Positions 47,377 to 59,228 of a DNA stretch of 64,000 nt are shown one piece after another. Source of the stretch: JAFDWI01 sp963764215 (lineage in GTDB: Bacteria; Actinomycetota; Acidimicrobiia; Acidimicrobiales; Iamiaceae); NCBI GenBank assembly GCA_963764215.1, contig CAVXRS010000005.1, positions 1 through 64,000 of the forward strand, in the 5' to 3' direction. Within the stretch, counting starts at the first letter, position 1; every line of letters begins with the position of its first letter. The translations under genes and the position numbers were made by a program. Under the pieces are notes generated by a model. That model saw only the letters and a program-made list of their open reading frames with translations. It was not told the origin of the DNA and did not search any database.

Positions 47377-48836
47377 TCAGGAACCGGCGGCCAGGGCGAT
47401 CGACTTGAGCTCGAGGTAGGCCGCCAGACCCTCGGGGCCGAACTCCCGGCCCAACCCGCGACGCCTTGAAGCCGCCGAAGGGCGAGCTGAAGTCCATCAG
47501 GTACTGGTTGACGCCGTAGCGTGCCGGTGCGCACCCGCCGGGCGATGTCCAGCCCGTGCTCGGCGTCGTCGGTCCACACCGAACCGGCCAGGCCGTAGTC
47601 GGAGTCGTTGGCGATGGCGACGGCGCCGCCGTCGTCGGACTCGTACGGGATCACGCACAGCACCGGGCCGAAGATCTCCTCCTGGGCGATGCGCATCGAG
47701 TTGTCGACATCCGCGAACACGGTGGCGTCCACGAACCAGCCGGTGTCGATGTCGGGCCGGCCGCCGCCGGCGATGGTCACGCGTGCGCCTTCGTCGCTGG
47801 CCCGATCTGGATGTAGCCCTCGACCCGGTCGCGCTGGCGCTCCGCGACGAGCGGGCCGAGCGCCGGTCGACGGATCCGCCGGGTCGCCGACCACGAGGCC
47901 GGCGGCCAGTCGCCGAGACCGCGTCGACCACCTCGTCGTAGCGAGACCGTGGGGCGAGGATGCGGGTCTGGGCCACGCAGGCCTGGCCGTTGTTCATCAG
48001 CGAGGCGAGCTCGAGGCCCTGCGCCGTCGCCGCGAGGTCGGCGTCGTCGAGCACGATCGCGGCGGACTTCCCGCCGAGCTCGAGGCTGCACCGGCTGCAG
48101 CCGCTCGCCGCAGAGCGACGCGATGCGTCGGCCGGCCGCCGTCGAGCCGGTGAAAGCGATCTTGTCGACGCCCGGGATGCGTGACCAGGTGCTCGCCGAC
48201 CTCGCGGCCCGCGGGCACCACGTTGAACACGCCCTCGGGGATGCCGGCCTCGTCGACCAGCTCGGCCAGCAGGAACATGTCGAGCGGCGTCTCGGGCGCG
48301 GGTTTGACCACCATCGTCGAGCCGGACACCAACGCGGGGGCGACCTTCGACATCGAGCACGAACTGCGGCACGTTCCACGGCACGATCGCCCCGACCACG
48401 CCGACGGGCTCGTGGCGCACCAGCATCGGGCCGAGCACGCCGTCGCGGTGCTCCTCGAAGGGAAAGGTGCGGGCCAGGTCGACGAAGTACTGCAGCATGA
48501 GCTGGGGCATCGGCGCCTGGGCCATCATGGGAGAAGAGCATGCGGCGAGCCCATCTCGGCGGTGATGATCGTGCGCGAAGTCGTCCAGGTGCGCGGCGTA
48601 CGAGGTCGGCCAGCTTCTGGACGATCTCGGCGCGCTCGGTCGGCGCCATCCGAGGCCAGGGGCCGTGGTCGAAGGCGTGGCGCGCCGGCGGCGACCGCCC
48701 GGTCGATGTCGTCGTTCGTGGCCTCGGGAACCCGGCCGACCCGTTCGTGCGAGTAGGGCGAATGCACGTCGATGACGCCGTTGCCGGCCGGGTCGACCCA
48801 GTTGCCGCCGATGAACAACTTTGCGTGATCGAACAT
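47377..48836 (-). CDS. NAD-dependent aldehyde dehydrogenase, frameshifted
   Basis: The ATG at 48836 opens FDHAKLFIGGNWVDPAGNG. The catalytic Glu is in LELGGKSA and the Cys in NNGQACVAQTRI. The C-terminus ends with GPEGLAAYLELKSIAL. At least six single-base breaks (near 48715, 48615, 48520, 48350, 48180, 48090, 47885, 47785, 47520 and 47460 are all suspect) make the frame unreadable in one piece. It oxidises aldehydes to acids. The density of breaks is the highest in the window. Confidence 0.85.
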
Positions 48837-48971
48837 GGTGGTGCCTCTCGTTTCCGGCGGACCATCCGCGGTGCGACAGTGGCGCACCACGCGGACGGTC
48901 AGCCTACGGGAACACGTTCTCGTTCGCCGCCCGCCGAGACCGGCCGGCCGCACGTGCGGTCGCCGGACGCG

Positions 48972-49744
48972 TCAACGGTGGCGGACCAGGGTCTCCTGGG
49001 CGAACGTGGCGACATGGTTGCCCGCGCTGTCGAAGCGTGTGCCCACCGCAAGGCCCCGGGAGCTGAGCAGACCCTCACAGCGGGTGTCGGTCAGCAGCCA
49101 GTCGTCCATCCGCGGCGGGCGGTGGAACCAGATGGCATGGTCGAGGCTGGCGGCCATCCACGCGTCGTCCTCGGCGATGTCCGGGTCGCCGTAGTCGGGG
49201 TGCTGGAGACGACGGTCTCGGTCGGCACGTCATCGGACACGAACGCCAGCGCGCACGCCTGGAGGAGCGGGTCGTCGCCGATCGGGTCGGTCATCTTGAA
49301 CCACGTCGTGATGTGGCCGCGCTCGGCGCGTCGGTGACCTTGCGGCTGTCGAACATCGGCGACCAGGCTCCCCGAGGCGATGTCGTCGGGGCGGGCCACC
49401 GCGGGCGCTTCGGCCCGCTCGACGATCGGGCCCGGCTCGTCGCGCTGGAACGACGCCGACATCTGCAGGATCGCGCCGACCCCCTGTCGGGCCACGACGC
49501 TGCGGGTCACGAACGACCGTCCGTTGCGCAGGCGCTCGACCTCGAAGCGGATCGGGCTCGGTGTGGTCGCCCCGCCGGATGAAGTAAGCGTGCAGCGAGT
49601 GCACGTGGTACGGGTCGTCGACGGTCGATGGGCCGCCGCGCGCAGCCCCTGCGCCACGATCTGGCCGCCGTAGAGGCCGCCCCACGGGTAGTGCGGACCG
49701 ACGCCGATGAAGGTGTCGGGCCCGTGCGTCTCGAGCGTCATCAT
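48972..49744 (-). CDS. acyl-CoA thioesterase II (TesB-like), frameshifted
   Basis: The start MMTLETHGPDTFIGVGPHYP at 49744 leads to WGGLYGGQIVAQGLRAA, the first hot-dog fold. The second fold has AASLDHAIWFHRPPRMDDWL and SSRGLAVGTRFDSAGNHVAT. The catalytic Asp of TesB (in the LDHAIWFH segment) is present. Breaks occur near 49560 and 49200. It hydrolyses acyl-CoA to free acid. Confidence 0.85.
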
Positions 49745-49783
49745 CGTGTGCGAAGTCCACGTGCGCGAGTCTGCAATGCTCGG

Positions 49784-51248
49784 CTACCGGGACGAGCAAA
49801 GCGGGAGCCTGCCGCCCGGACGACGGCGATCACGAGTGGGCGCGCTCGGCGGCTGGCCGGAGCATCTCGCCCCCGGCACCGCGTCGGAGAGCCGGCTCGA
49901 ACCGACCTTGCCCCAGCGCTCGCCCGAAGTGGTGCGCGGCGATCGCCACGACCATCGCCCGCAGGTTGCCGAACAGCCAGGCATGGGCGGCGCCGACGAT
50001 GCCGTTGGCGCGGGACGAGGATCAGCGCCGGGACCACGATCGCCAACATGAGCGACGAGGTGATGACCACGGTGGCACATGGCGATGCAGGACGCGGGCC
50101 TCGGTGAGGTAGAGCGACGAGATCGCCCAGGGGACGCCGGCGAGCATCATCTCCGGGAGGAGCCGCGCCGCGTCGTGCGTACTGCGCGCCGTAGACGGTC
50201 GTCGATGGGGACCGCTCCCGAAGTGGCCGCCACCGCGCCGGCCGTCATGATGGCCGAGTCGCCAGCCCCAGCGCCATGCGGACCTGGCCTGTGGATGGCG
50301 GCGCCGTCCTTGCCGCCTTCGGCGAGCAACGCCTGGCCGATCGTGTAGGGCACCCAGCAGGTCACCGCCACGACGCCCCAGGCCACGTAGAAGGCTGCGT
50401 TGGTGTCGGCGTCGACGTTGGCCAGCACGATCACCGGCAGCGCGAAGTACGGGGACCTGGTAGCCGAGCGTGGACGAGGTAGTTCACCGCCGAGTAGCGG
50501 TGACCATCGCCTTCGACGACTTGGGCTTGGGCCGCAGCCGGTTCCGGCCGCCGGAGACCCGGTTGATCAGCAGGGCGCCGAACACCCCGGTGGCCGCCAG
50601 GGGATCACCGACCAGGCGAAGAGCCAGAGCTGCGGGTCTCTGCCCCGGGCGGAGGAACCAGAGCACCAGTGGCAGCCGGGCGACGGAGATGATCGATGAT
50701 GCGGCCCAGCACCCAATCCCAGCGGCGGAGCGTCATGCAGCGGACGTCGAAGATCATCGACAGCGCCGCCCCGACGATCGACACGACGAAGGCGGCCTGC
50801 CAGATCGCCCCGGCCCGGAACAACGGTTCGGTCGACGGCGGGTGGACCAGGCGCAGGAACGCCGAGATACGCGGTGCCGACCAGCGGCGGCGGCGGCGAC
50901 CGTCGCCAGGATCGACCAGGTGAAGATCGTGTCCGCGTCGTCGCTGCGGCCGACCGCGAACCGGGCCAGCGCGACCGGCAGAGCCCAGGCCGGCCACGTA
51001 GGTGACGAAGTTGACCGACGTGAACAGCGCGGTGGCGGTGCCGACCACGGCCTTGGCGTCGACGTTGGCCGCGATCAGCCAGAACACCGCCCCGCCCACC
51101 GCCTGCATCGCCGCGGCGACGACCAGCACCGCGGAACCGGTGATCAGCTGACGGTGGGCGCCCCGTTGCTTCTCGGTGGTTCCGTCGGGAGGCCCGTGCC
51201 CGTCTGCCGGGTCGGTCGGGAGCGACGAGGCGTCGGTGTCGGTAGTCA
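49784..51248 (-). CDS. polysaccharide-flippase-like membrane protein, frameshifted
   Basis: GTG at 51248 opens TTDTDASSLPTDPADGHG. Membrane segments include AVLVVAAAMQAVGGAVFWLI, VVGTATALFTSVNFVTYVAGL, FVVSIVGAALSMIFD and YVAWGVVAVTCWVPYTIGQ. The overall pattern suits a MATE/Wzx-like lipid-linked sugar flippase of 12 or more helices. The frame is broken repeatedly and the C-terminus is an estimate. Upstream neighbours give no donor pathway. Confidence 0.55.
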
Positions 51249-51451
51249 CGCGAACGGGGATGTTACCGGGCGTGGACCGGTCCGCTTTGAAGCTCGGGCG
51301 GGCCTGACGGCCCTGCTCGCTTCGCCTTCGGCATTCGGGTTTCACACTCGACGCTGCTTCGGCCGGCGCCTGCGCAGCGTTGCCCCGACAACGAGGGCAG
51401 TCAGCCTGTTCAGTTGCCGCAAAGCGGAACGCACCACGTAGCTTCCATTGG

Positions 51452-52338
51452 ATGCCTGACAGACGTCGACCTGACCGGATGAGTCGGGTCGACTCGTCCG
51501 GGGTGGGACTGGCGGTCTGGGAGTGGGGAGACCCGGACGATCCGGCGATCCTGTTCGCCCACGGCGGCTTCGACTTCGCGGGAACCTATGACGTGTTCGC
51601 CCCGCTCATCGCCGCTGCGGGGTGGCGGGTGGTGTGCTGGGACCAGCGTGGTCACGGCGACTCGGGCCATGCGGATCTGTACTCGCTCGACGCGGACACC
51701 CGCGATGCGCTCGCCGTGCTCGACTGGATCGGGTCCGGGCCGATTCCGGTGCTCGGCCATTCCAAGGGGGCGGGCTGTTGTTGAACCTGGCCGACGCGAT
51801 GCCGCACCGGGTCAGCCACCTGGTCAACATCGACGGCCTGCCGTCGCGGCGGTCCTGGCCCGACGTGTCCGACCGGGACCGCACCCGCCTGCGGGCAGAC
51901 GGGCTCACCGCCTGGCTCGACCACCGACGCCGCACCGCCGAAGCGATGCGCAAGCCGGGCACGATCGACGAGCTGGCCGAGCGGCGCCGGCGGATGAACC
52001 CACGCCTCGAACTCGACTGGCTCCGCTACCTGGTGTCCATCGGCGCGTTCGAGTCGGCCGACGGGTGGCGGTGGAAGATCGATCCGAGCCTGCGGATGGG
52101 CGGGGTCGGCCCGTGGCAACCCGAGTGGTCGATGATGCGTCTGCCCGGCTTGGGGATGCCCGTGCTGGGCATCCTGGGTCTCGCCGTGGAGGTCATGGGT
52201 TGGGGCACGTTGCCCGAGGACGTCATCCCGAACCTGCCGGCCGGTGCCCGCTTCGTCCCGCTCGAAGGGGTCGGACACTTCGTCCACATCGAACAGCCCG
52301 AGCTGACCGCCGAACTGGTCCTGGACTTCCTGCCGTGA
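51452..52338 (+). CDS. alpha/beta-fold hydrolase, frameshifted
   Basis: The ATG at 51452 gives AILFAHGGFDFAGTYD (oxyanion loop), VVCWDQRGHGDSGHADLYSL and the nucleophile PVLGHSKGA; the continuation lies in another frame from about 51770 (VSHLVNIDGLPSRRSW). The C-terminal catalytic His is in VGHFVHIEQP. The stop is TGA 52336, overlapping the next gene's GTG. It is probably an epoxide hydrolase- or esterase-type enzyme. Confidence 0.85.
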
Positions 52339-53145
52339 CCGACGACGCCACCCGGGATCGCCGCAAGGCCAAAGCCGGGCCCTTCGTGCTCGACATCGAA
52401 GTCGACCCGGTCGACCCGGACGCGGTGGCGATCGGCGCCGATGCCACCGGTCCCAGCGGGCCGAGGCCGGCGGTCGCGCCGGCCGGGGAACCCACGGTGT
52501 GGGTGCGCCACAACCGGATGCGCCTGGCGCTCCACCAGCTCCGGCCGGCGGACTCACCGGACGTTCACCCGCTCCTGTTGCTCCACGGTCTGGGGGAGTG
52601 CACCCCGGCGGCAGCTCCCGCCGCGGTGGACGACTGGCCCGGCGACGTGTGGGGACTCGATTTCACCGGCCACGGGCACTCCACGGTGCCCCGCGGTGGC
52701 GGCTACACCGCCGAGTTGTTGATGGCCGACGTGGATGCCGCGCTCGCACACCTCGGGCGGGCCACGGTGCTGGGTCGAGGACTCGGCGCCTACGTGGCAC
52801 TGCTGATCCAGGGCGGCCGTCCCACCCTGGTGCGGGGCGCGGTGCTCGTCGACGGCCCGGGCATCGTGGGCGGGGGCATCGGCCCGAGCGCGCCGCGCAT
52901 CAACCTGGCCCGATCCTCGGACCGCAGCCCGGACCCGTTCGCACTGGCCGAGCTCACCGTGGACGTCCGCCCTCCCGACTACGCCGTGGACTATCTGCGT
53001 CAGGCGACCCAGTACTCCGGCCTGGACACGCCCGTGAGCCTGTCCGGCCAGGTGCGCCCGCCCTGGATGCTCGCGCTCGTGCGGCGAGCCCGGCGTGGTG
53101 GTGCAGCCGGTGCCCCGCGCGCTGGCCGGTTACGCGGCCGGCTGA
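52335..53145 (+). CDS. alpha/beta-hydrolase-like protein lacking the nucleophile
   Basis: GTG at 52335 overlaps the upstream stop. The fold is clear (LLLLHGLGECTPAAA, GLDFTGHGHS), but the nucleophile elbow reads VLGRGLGAYVA, with Gly where Ser is expected. The middle is intact, so this is not an indel effect. The end ALVREPGVVVQPVP requires one correction near 53090, then TGA 53143. It may be a non-enzymatic partner of the hydrolase upstream. Confidence 0.75.
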
Positions 53146-53153
53146 TCCGCAGC

Positions 53154-54228
53154 TCAGCTCTGGCGGTGGGCCACGTACCAGGCGAGTTGTTCGAGCGCGC
53201 GCACCACCTCGACGTCGAGCACGTCCGCGTCCAGCGCCCCGACCGCTTCGGTGGTCAATTCGTCGATCCGGCTCTCGACCGCCGCTTTGGCCCCGACCGT
53301 GACGAGGGTCTCCTGGATCCGCACGACCGTGTCCCCGTCCAGGCCCGGGTCACCCGCGAGCTCGAGGACCCTCCGGTGGGTGTCGTCGCCCGCGCGAATC
53401 CTTCGGCGAGCAGCGTGGTGGGTTTGCCCTCGCGGAGGTCGTCGCCGACCGGTTTGCCGGTCCGGGCGGAGTCGCCGAACGCGCCGAGCAGGTCGTCGCG
53501 CAGCTGGAACGCCTCGCCGAGCGGGTCGCCGTAGGCGCTGAGCAGCGGCCGGAGGCGCCCGAAGGCGTCCGGCGAGCGCCGCGCCGAGTTGCAGCGGGCG
53601 TTCGATGGTGTACTTGCCCGACTTGTAGCGGGCGATCCTCCGGCTCCGGCCAGGTCGACATCGAGCTCGGACGGTGCCAGCGAGGTCGAGGTACTGGCCG
53701 ACGTTCAACTCGATGCGCAGCTCGTCCCAGATCTGTCGCGCCCCCGGGGTGCTCGGCCACGAGCCGGTCGGCGAAGACGTGCGCGAGGTCGCCGATGAGG
53801 ATCGCGACCCCTTCGCCGAACCGCCGTGCCTCGCCGTTCCAGTCGTTGCCGTCGTGCACGTCGCCGAAGGCGAGGTGCGCGGTGCGCCGACCCCGCCGGA
53901 CCGAGGAGCCGTCCATGACGTCGTCGTGGACGAGCGCGAACGCCTGGAGCAGCTCCAGCGCGGCGCCGGCGTCGATGACCGCGTCGTCGTCGGATCGCCA
54001 CCGCCGGCGACGTAGCCCCAGAAGCAGAACGCCGGTCGGATGCGCTTGGCGTCGGAGAGCACCAGGTCGCGCAGGGCGGAGAGAGGTTCGGTGAGCGCCG
54101 GGTCCAGCTGCGTCCAACGCTGGATCTCCGCGTCGAGGACCGGACCGCAGGCGCGCCCTCGACCCGCTGCGCGGCGATCCGGCAGGCTCCGGGCGTGCGG
54201 CCTCCGTGTCGGCCGGGATCAAGCTCAC
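53154..54228 (-). CDS. polyprenyl (trans-isoprenyl) diphosphate synthase, frameshifted
   Basis: GTG at 54228 begins SLIPADTEAARPE. The first aspartate-rich motif is FALVHDDVMDGSSVRRGRRT (DDxxxD) and the second is in the broken part QLRDDLLGAF. The end is ALEQLAWYVAHRQS with TGA at 53154. Frames change near 53990, 53750, 53650, 53570 and 53400. It condenses isopentenyl diphosphate onto an allylic primer for quinone or lipid carriers. The gene is divergent from the cupredoxin gene. Confidence 0.8.
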
Positions 54229-54351
54229 GGAGCCGAGGCTACCGGTGGGCCCGAGATGGGAGGACATCCGCGACCACCTGAGGTGACCGCTCGCACCGCT
54301 AGACTTCGGTCCGGTGTCACCAGCCGCATCACGATCGTTCCAGGGGAGTTT

Positions 54352-54831
54352 GTGAATCCAGCTGCAGCCAGGTGCGTACCGCAGTTCTCGCTGTCCGGGC
54401 GCGGTCGTCGCCGCGTGCCTGGCGGTCGTCGTCGGAGTCGGCGCAGTCGGTTGCTCGAGTGGCGACCTCGGTCGGCGACGACCGCCGCGACCACCACGAC
54501 GACGGCGCCGGGTACGCGACACCCTGGCCCCGCCCACGGTGGAGACCGTCGAAGCGTCACCATCGAGGCGCATCGACAACCACTTCACGCCGCAACACCT
54601 CCAGATCAAGGCCGGCACGAAGGTGACCTTCGTGAACAACGGCCGCAACCAGCACGACGTCGTGGCGACCGACCCGCAAAGCTCGGACTTCTCCGTCGCC
54701 AGGACAAGTTCGACCCCGGTGACAAGGCCACGTTCACCTTCGCCAAGCCCGGCACGTACGCCTACTACTGCTCGCTCCACGCCACCGCCACGGCCGGTTC
54801 GATGCGCGGCGTCATCACCGTGACGCCCTAG
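54352..54831 (+). CDS. secreted plastocyanin-like cupredoxin, frameshifted
   Basis: GTG at 54352 follows AGGGGAGTT. A hydrophobic signal with a lipobox-like VGCSSGD lies in a second frame (about 54450). The cupredoxin domain has IDNHFTPQHLQIKAGTKVTF and three to four copper ligands: His in NQHDVVA, Cys and His in YYCSLHATA, Met in GSMRGVI. It would carry electrons at the cell surface. Breaks lie near 54405, 54565 and 54695. Confidence 0.75.
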   Translation: MNPAAARCVPQFSLSGRGRRRVPGGRRRSRRSRLLEWRPRSATTAATTTTTAPGTRHPGPAHGGDRRSVTIEAHRQPLHAATPPDQGRHEGDLREQRPQPARRRGDRPAKLGLLRRQDKFDPGDKATFTFAKPGTYAYYCSLHATATAGSMRGVITVTP

Positions 54832-54895
54832 CCTGGCCAACGCTACACTCACACCGAACCGCGTCCGCACCGGGGCTCTTCCAGGGGGACCAACA

Positions 54896-56272
54896 ATGCA
54901 CCTCCACGTCGCATCATCGCTGTGCTGCGGCACTGGCCGTCGGCGCCGTCGCTCACCGGCTGCTCGTCGTCGGGCTCGACCTCGGCGAGCGGTCGTCGTC
55001 GACCACACAAGCCGGCGGCACCACCTTGAAGGTGCCGAGCCAGTACCCGACCATCCAGAAGGCGGTCGACGCGGCCAAGCCGGGCAGACCTCATCCTGGT
55101 CTCGCCGGGCGTCTACAACGAGGCGGTCAACGTGGGCACCAAGAACGCCTGGTCATCCGCGGCACCAACCGCAACACGGTGATCCTCGACGGCCAGTTCA
55201 AGATACGAACGGCATCCGCGTGCTGGGGTCCAAGGGGGTGGCGGTCGAGAACATGACCGCCCGCAACTACAATAGAACGGCTTCTACTGGACCGGGGTCG
55301 ACGGCTACCGCGGCTCATACCTGACCGCCTACAACAACGGTGACTACGGCATCTACTCCTACGACGCGGTCAACGGCCTGTTCGAGCATTCCTACGGCTC
55401 GGGCAGCCCCGACGCCGGCTTCTACGTCGGCGGCTGCAACCCCTGCAACGCGGTCATCAACGACGTCGTCTCGGAATACAACGGCCTCGGGTACTCGGGC
55501 ACCAACAGCGGCGGCAACCTCTACATCGCCAACTCCACGTTCCGCCACAACCGGGCGGGCATCGTGCCCAACACCGGGAGCTACGAGCCGTGCTACCCGG
55601 AGCGGGGCGACGACATCGTGGGCAACCTCGTCTACGACAACAACTACACAGCGGGACCGGCCATCGACAGCGCCCGGCTCGCCCAGGAGAACGGCATCAT
55701 CATCCCCGGCGGCTGGGACAACCAGATCCTGCGCAACCGCGTCGACAACCACAAGCTCGGTGGCATCGTGCTGGTGCCGTTCCCCGAGGACAACGCACTC
55801 GGACCTGCCGAGCCGACAACCCGCCCAAGACGTGTGCCGAGCAGAACAAGCTGACCAAGCCCCCCAAGGACAAGATCCCGGGCACGGTGCTGTGGAACGG
55901 CCAAGCACAACACCGTGAAGGGCAACGTTGTCACAACTCGGGCCTCGCCGACCTCGGGGCCTTCGACCAGGACGGGACAACCGCAACTGCTTCTCCGGCA
56001 ACACCTTCAAGACCTCGGCGCCGGCCGACATCGAGACGTTGGAGCCCTGCAAGGGCACGGGCAGCGGCGACTTCACGGCAAGAACCCGCTGGACGTGTTC
56101 AAGCTGGTGAACCGCAAGACGCCGCCCTCCGGTGACTACAAGACCCAACCCAAGCCACCCCCGCAGGCGAAGATGCCCCATGCGAAGACCGCGCCGGCCA
56201 AGCCCGCAGGTCCGCCGGCGAAGGTCGACGTCGCGCAGCCATCGAGGTGCCGAAGTTGCCGCCGGCAAGTGA
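54896..56272 (+). CDS. secreted right-handed beta-helix protein, frameshifted
   Basis: After a poor N-terminus the mature chain shows VPSQYPTIQKAVDAAKPGD and the turns VSPGVYNEAVNVGTKN, IRGTNRNTVILDGQF, VENMTARNYN, YIANSTFRHNRAGIVPN and RNRVDNHKLGGIVL. This periodicity is the pectate-lyase/NosD parallel beta-helix. A Lys/Pro/Ala-rich tail ends at the TGA overlapping the next gene. No catalytic triad is certain. Breaks are numerous (about 54920, 55090, 55155, 55205, 55280, 55810 and 55900). Confidence 0.7.
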
Positions 56273-57350
56273 ACGCGCCGTCGCCGGGGGACTCGTGCGG
56301 CTGCGGTCGTCGCAGTCCTGCTCGGTGGACTGGCGATCACGGTGGCGTCCTGCTCGTCGGGCGCGCCGATCGGCGGGACACCGGTCGCGCAGGCGGACCA
56401 GGTCCCAGCACCCGCCGCCCAATTCGTCGCTGGTCGCCTACGGTGCGCAGTTCCTGACGACCTGTCGATTCAGCCACACCCTGCCCGACGACCCGATCGT
56501 CCACGCCGGCCGGCCCGGCGCCTCCCACGAACACGAACTGTTCGGCAACATCACCACCGACGCATCGAGCACGTTCGCGTCGTTGCCGACCACCGTCGAC
56601 GTGCAGTGACATCGGCGACCGGTCCGCCTACTGGGTGCCCACGCTGTTCGTCGACGAGCAAGCGGGTCGTGCCCCGCCGGGTCGATGCCTACTACCGGGT
56701 CGCCGCCGGCGTCGCGCCTGTCCGCGGTGAGGCCTACCCGAACGGGTTGCAGGCCCTGGCCGGGAACCAGGCCGGCCACGGCTCCCCAGTCGCTGCAGAT
56801 GGTGGCCTGGGCGTGCGGGAACTCGCCGGATCTGTCCCACACAGCCGCCACGGGACTGCACCGCGACCGTCCCGTGACCGAGCGGCTCACCTTCCCCTCG
56901 TGTTGGGACGGCGAGCACACCGCCTCGGAGGACTTCGTCTCGCACCTGTCGTATCCGTCGGTCAATCACGGCTGCGACCCGAACCACCCGGTGCCGATAC
57001 CCCAGCTCACCCTGGTCGTGCACTATCCGTTGACGGGCAGCTACGGGCGAGGCTGGCTGGCGTCGGGTACGTTCGACACCGCACACGGCGACTTCTTCGA
57101 CGCGTGGCAATCCCCGGCGACTGGAGTCCCAGGTCACGGGTTGCTCAACCGGGGAGTGACCTGCGGCATCGTGGGTGGCACGTTCCACACCGGAAGCGGC
57201 AGTGGCGACACGGACTCCTACGACGTGGCCCCCGGGACCGCGGGCACCACGACACTGCCGGTCTACGACGGTGGGGTGACGACCACGACCCTGGAGACGA
57301 ACGCCCGGATGGCCAAGGGCCTTCCCGCCGGGCCCGGTTCGGGGCATTGA
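56269..57350 (+). CDS. secreted DUF1996-family protein, frameshifted
   Basis: GTG at 56269 overlaps the beta-helix stop. A hydrophobic signal is followed by a lipobox-like VASCSSG (about 56345). The domain carries the DUF1996 phrases GAQFLTTCRFSHTLPDDPIV, GASHEHELFGN, DRSAYWVPTLFVD, FPSCWDGE and LVVHYPLTG. The family is extracellular and of unknown function, often with Cys pairs. Breaks lie near 56420, 56608, 56660 and 56785. Confidence 0.75.
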
Positions 57351-57436
57351 GCGCGGGGTCCACGGTTCGCCCCGGGAGCGTCTGGCCGCCCCGGACCCTG
57401 CGCGCCTAGTCTCGCAACCCGTGTCGCAGCCCCTCG

Positions 57437-58979
57437 ATGAAGCAACGACTGGAAGACCTCGACGCCCGCAAGGCCGAGGCACGGCAACCCGGATCGGACC
57501 GATCGGTCGAACGCCAACACGCCAAGGGCAAGATGCTCGCCCGCGAACGGCTCGACTACCTGCTCGACGAGGGGTCGTTCACCGAGCTCGACATGCTCTC
57601 GCGGCACCGGGCCCACGACAGTGGCCTGAACGAGCGGCCCTACACCGACGGGGTCGTGACCGGATGGGGCACGATCGACGGGCGCAAGGTCTTCGTGTTC
57701 TCCCAGGACTTCACCGTGTTCGGTGGGGCCCTCGGCGAGGTCTTCGCCGAGAAGATCCACAAGTTGATGGACATGGCCCTCAAGGTGGGCGCGCCGGTGA
57801 TCGGGTTGAACGACGGCGCCGGGCGCGCGCATCCAGGAAGGGCCGGTCAGCCTCGCCTCCTACGGCGGCATCTTCTACCGCAACGTCCAGGCATCCGGGG
57901 TGACCCCCCAGATCAGCGTGATCCTCGGCCCGTGTGCCGGGGGCGCGGTGTACTCGCCGGCGATGACCGATTTCATCTTCATGGTCCGGGAGACCTCCCA
58001 CATGTTCATCACCGGACCGGACGTGGTGAAGACGGTCACCGGTGAGGAGGTCACCCTCGAGGAGCTCGGCGGCGCGATGAGCCATGCCTCCAAGTCGGGT
58101 GTGTGCACGTTCGTGTCACCGAGACGAGAAGGCCTGTCTCGACGACGTGCGCTACCTGTTCGGCTTCCTGCCCTCCAACAACCTGGAGGAGCCGCCCCGG
58201 GTCGCCGTGCTCGACGACCCCAGCGGCTCTGCCCCGAGCTGTTGGACATCATGCCCGACAGTCCGAACCAGCCCTACGACATGCGCAGCGTGATCGAGGC
58301 CGTCGTCGACGACGGCGACTTCTTCGAGTACCAGCAGCATTGGGCCGCCTCGATCGTCTGCGGATTCGCCCGTCTCGGATGGTGAACCGGTCGGCATCGT
58401 CGGGAACCAGCCGCTATCGCTCGCCGGGGTGCTCGACATCGAGTCGGCCGAGAAGGCCGCCCGGTTCGTGCGGACCTGCGACGCGTTCAACATGCCGCTG
58501 GTGACCTTCGTGGACGTACCGGGCTTCCTCCCCGGTGTGGACCAGGAGCACAACGGCATCATCCGCCACGGCGCCAAACTGCTCTACGCCTACTGCGAGG
58601 CCACCGTGCCCCGCATCCAGGTCATCACCCGCAAGGCCTACGGCGGCGCCTACGTGGTGATGAACTCCAAGTCGATCGGCGCCGACCTGGCGTTCGCATG
58701 GCCGACCGCGGAGCTCGCGGTCATGGGCCCGCAAGGGGCCGTGGAGATCGTGTACCGCAAGGAACTGGCCGAAGCCGACGATCCCGTGGCACGCCGGGCG
58801 GAGCTGGCCGACGAGTACACCGAGCGTTCTGCAACCCGTACGTGGCGGCCGACCGGGGATTCGTCGACGCCGTGATCGATCCGGCCGAGACCCGCGTCAA
58901 GCTGATCGAAGGTCTCGAGATGTTGCGGTCGAAGCGGGAGGACCTTCCGCCCCGAAAGCACGGAAACGTCCCGCTGTGA
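57437..58979 (+). CDS. pccB: acyl-CoA carboxylase beta subunit (propionyl-CoA type), frameshifted
   Basis: The ATG at 57437 begins KQRLEDLDARKAEARQPGSD. The carboxyltransferase signatures include ERLDYLLDEGSFTELDML, FSQDFTVFGGALGEVFAEKI, ISVILGPCAGGAVYSPAMTD, DVPGFLPGVDQEHNGIIRHG and RKAYGGAYVVMNSKSIGADL. The length, about 515 residues, fits AccD5/PccB. It transfers CO2 from carboxybiotin to propionyl- or acetyl-CoA. Breaks lie near 57830, 58120, 58225, 58380 and 58830. The epsilon gene overlaps its stop. A biotin-carrying alpha subunit is not in the window. Confidence 0.9.
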
Positions 58980-59170
58980 CACCCGAAGAGGTGTCGGTGA
59001 CCGCGGGCGGCGATCCGACCGACGAGGAGATGGCGGCGATCGTCGGAGCGGCGTCGGTGCTGCTGTTCGGTCCCACCGCCGTCGTGACCGAGGAGCAGCG
59101 GGCGCCCAGATGGCGCTTCTCGGGACGGTGGTGGACCAAGCCCGTGCCCCTGCAACGTCGGCGTCCTTGA
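58976..59170 (+). CDS. accE: acyl-CoA carboxylase epsilon subunit
   Basis: GTG at 58976 overlaps the beta-subunit stop. The 64-residue protein has the epsilon pattern: acidic N-terminus, helix DEEMAAIVGAASVLLFG, and the C-terminal W(R/K)FSGRWW motif. Epsilon subunits stabilise and boost actinobacterial carboxylases. The frame is intact. Confidence 0.85.
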   Translation: MTPEEVSVTAGGDPTDEEMAAIVGAASVLLFGPTAVVTEEQRAPRWRFSGRWWTKPVPLQRRRP

Positions 59171-59228
59171 ACTCCCGACCGGGTGTCGGACGGCGGGGTT
59201 GGCGCGGCCGGGTAACGTGGACCGGGTC

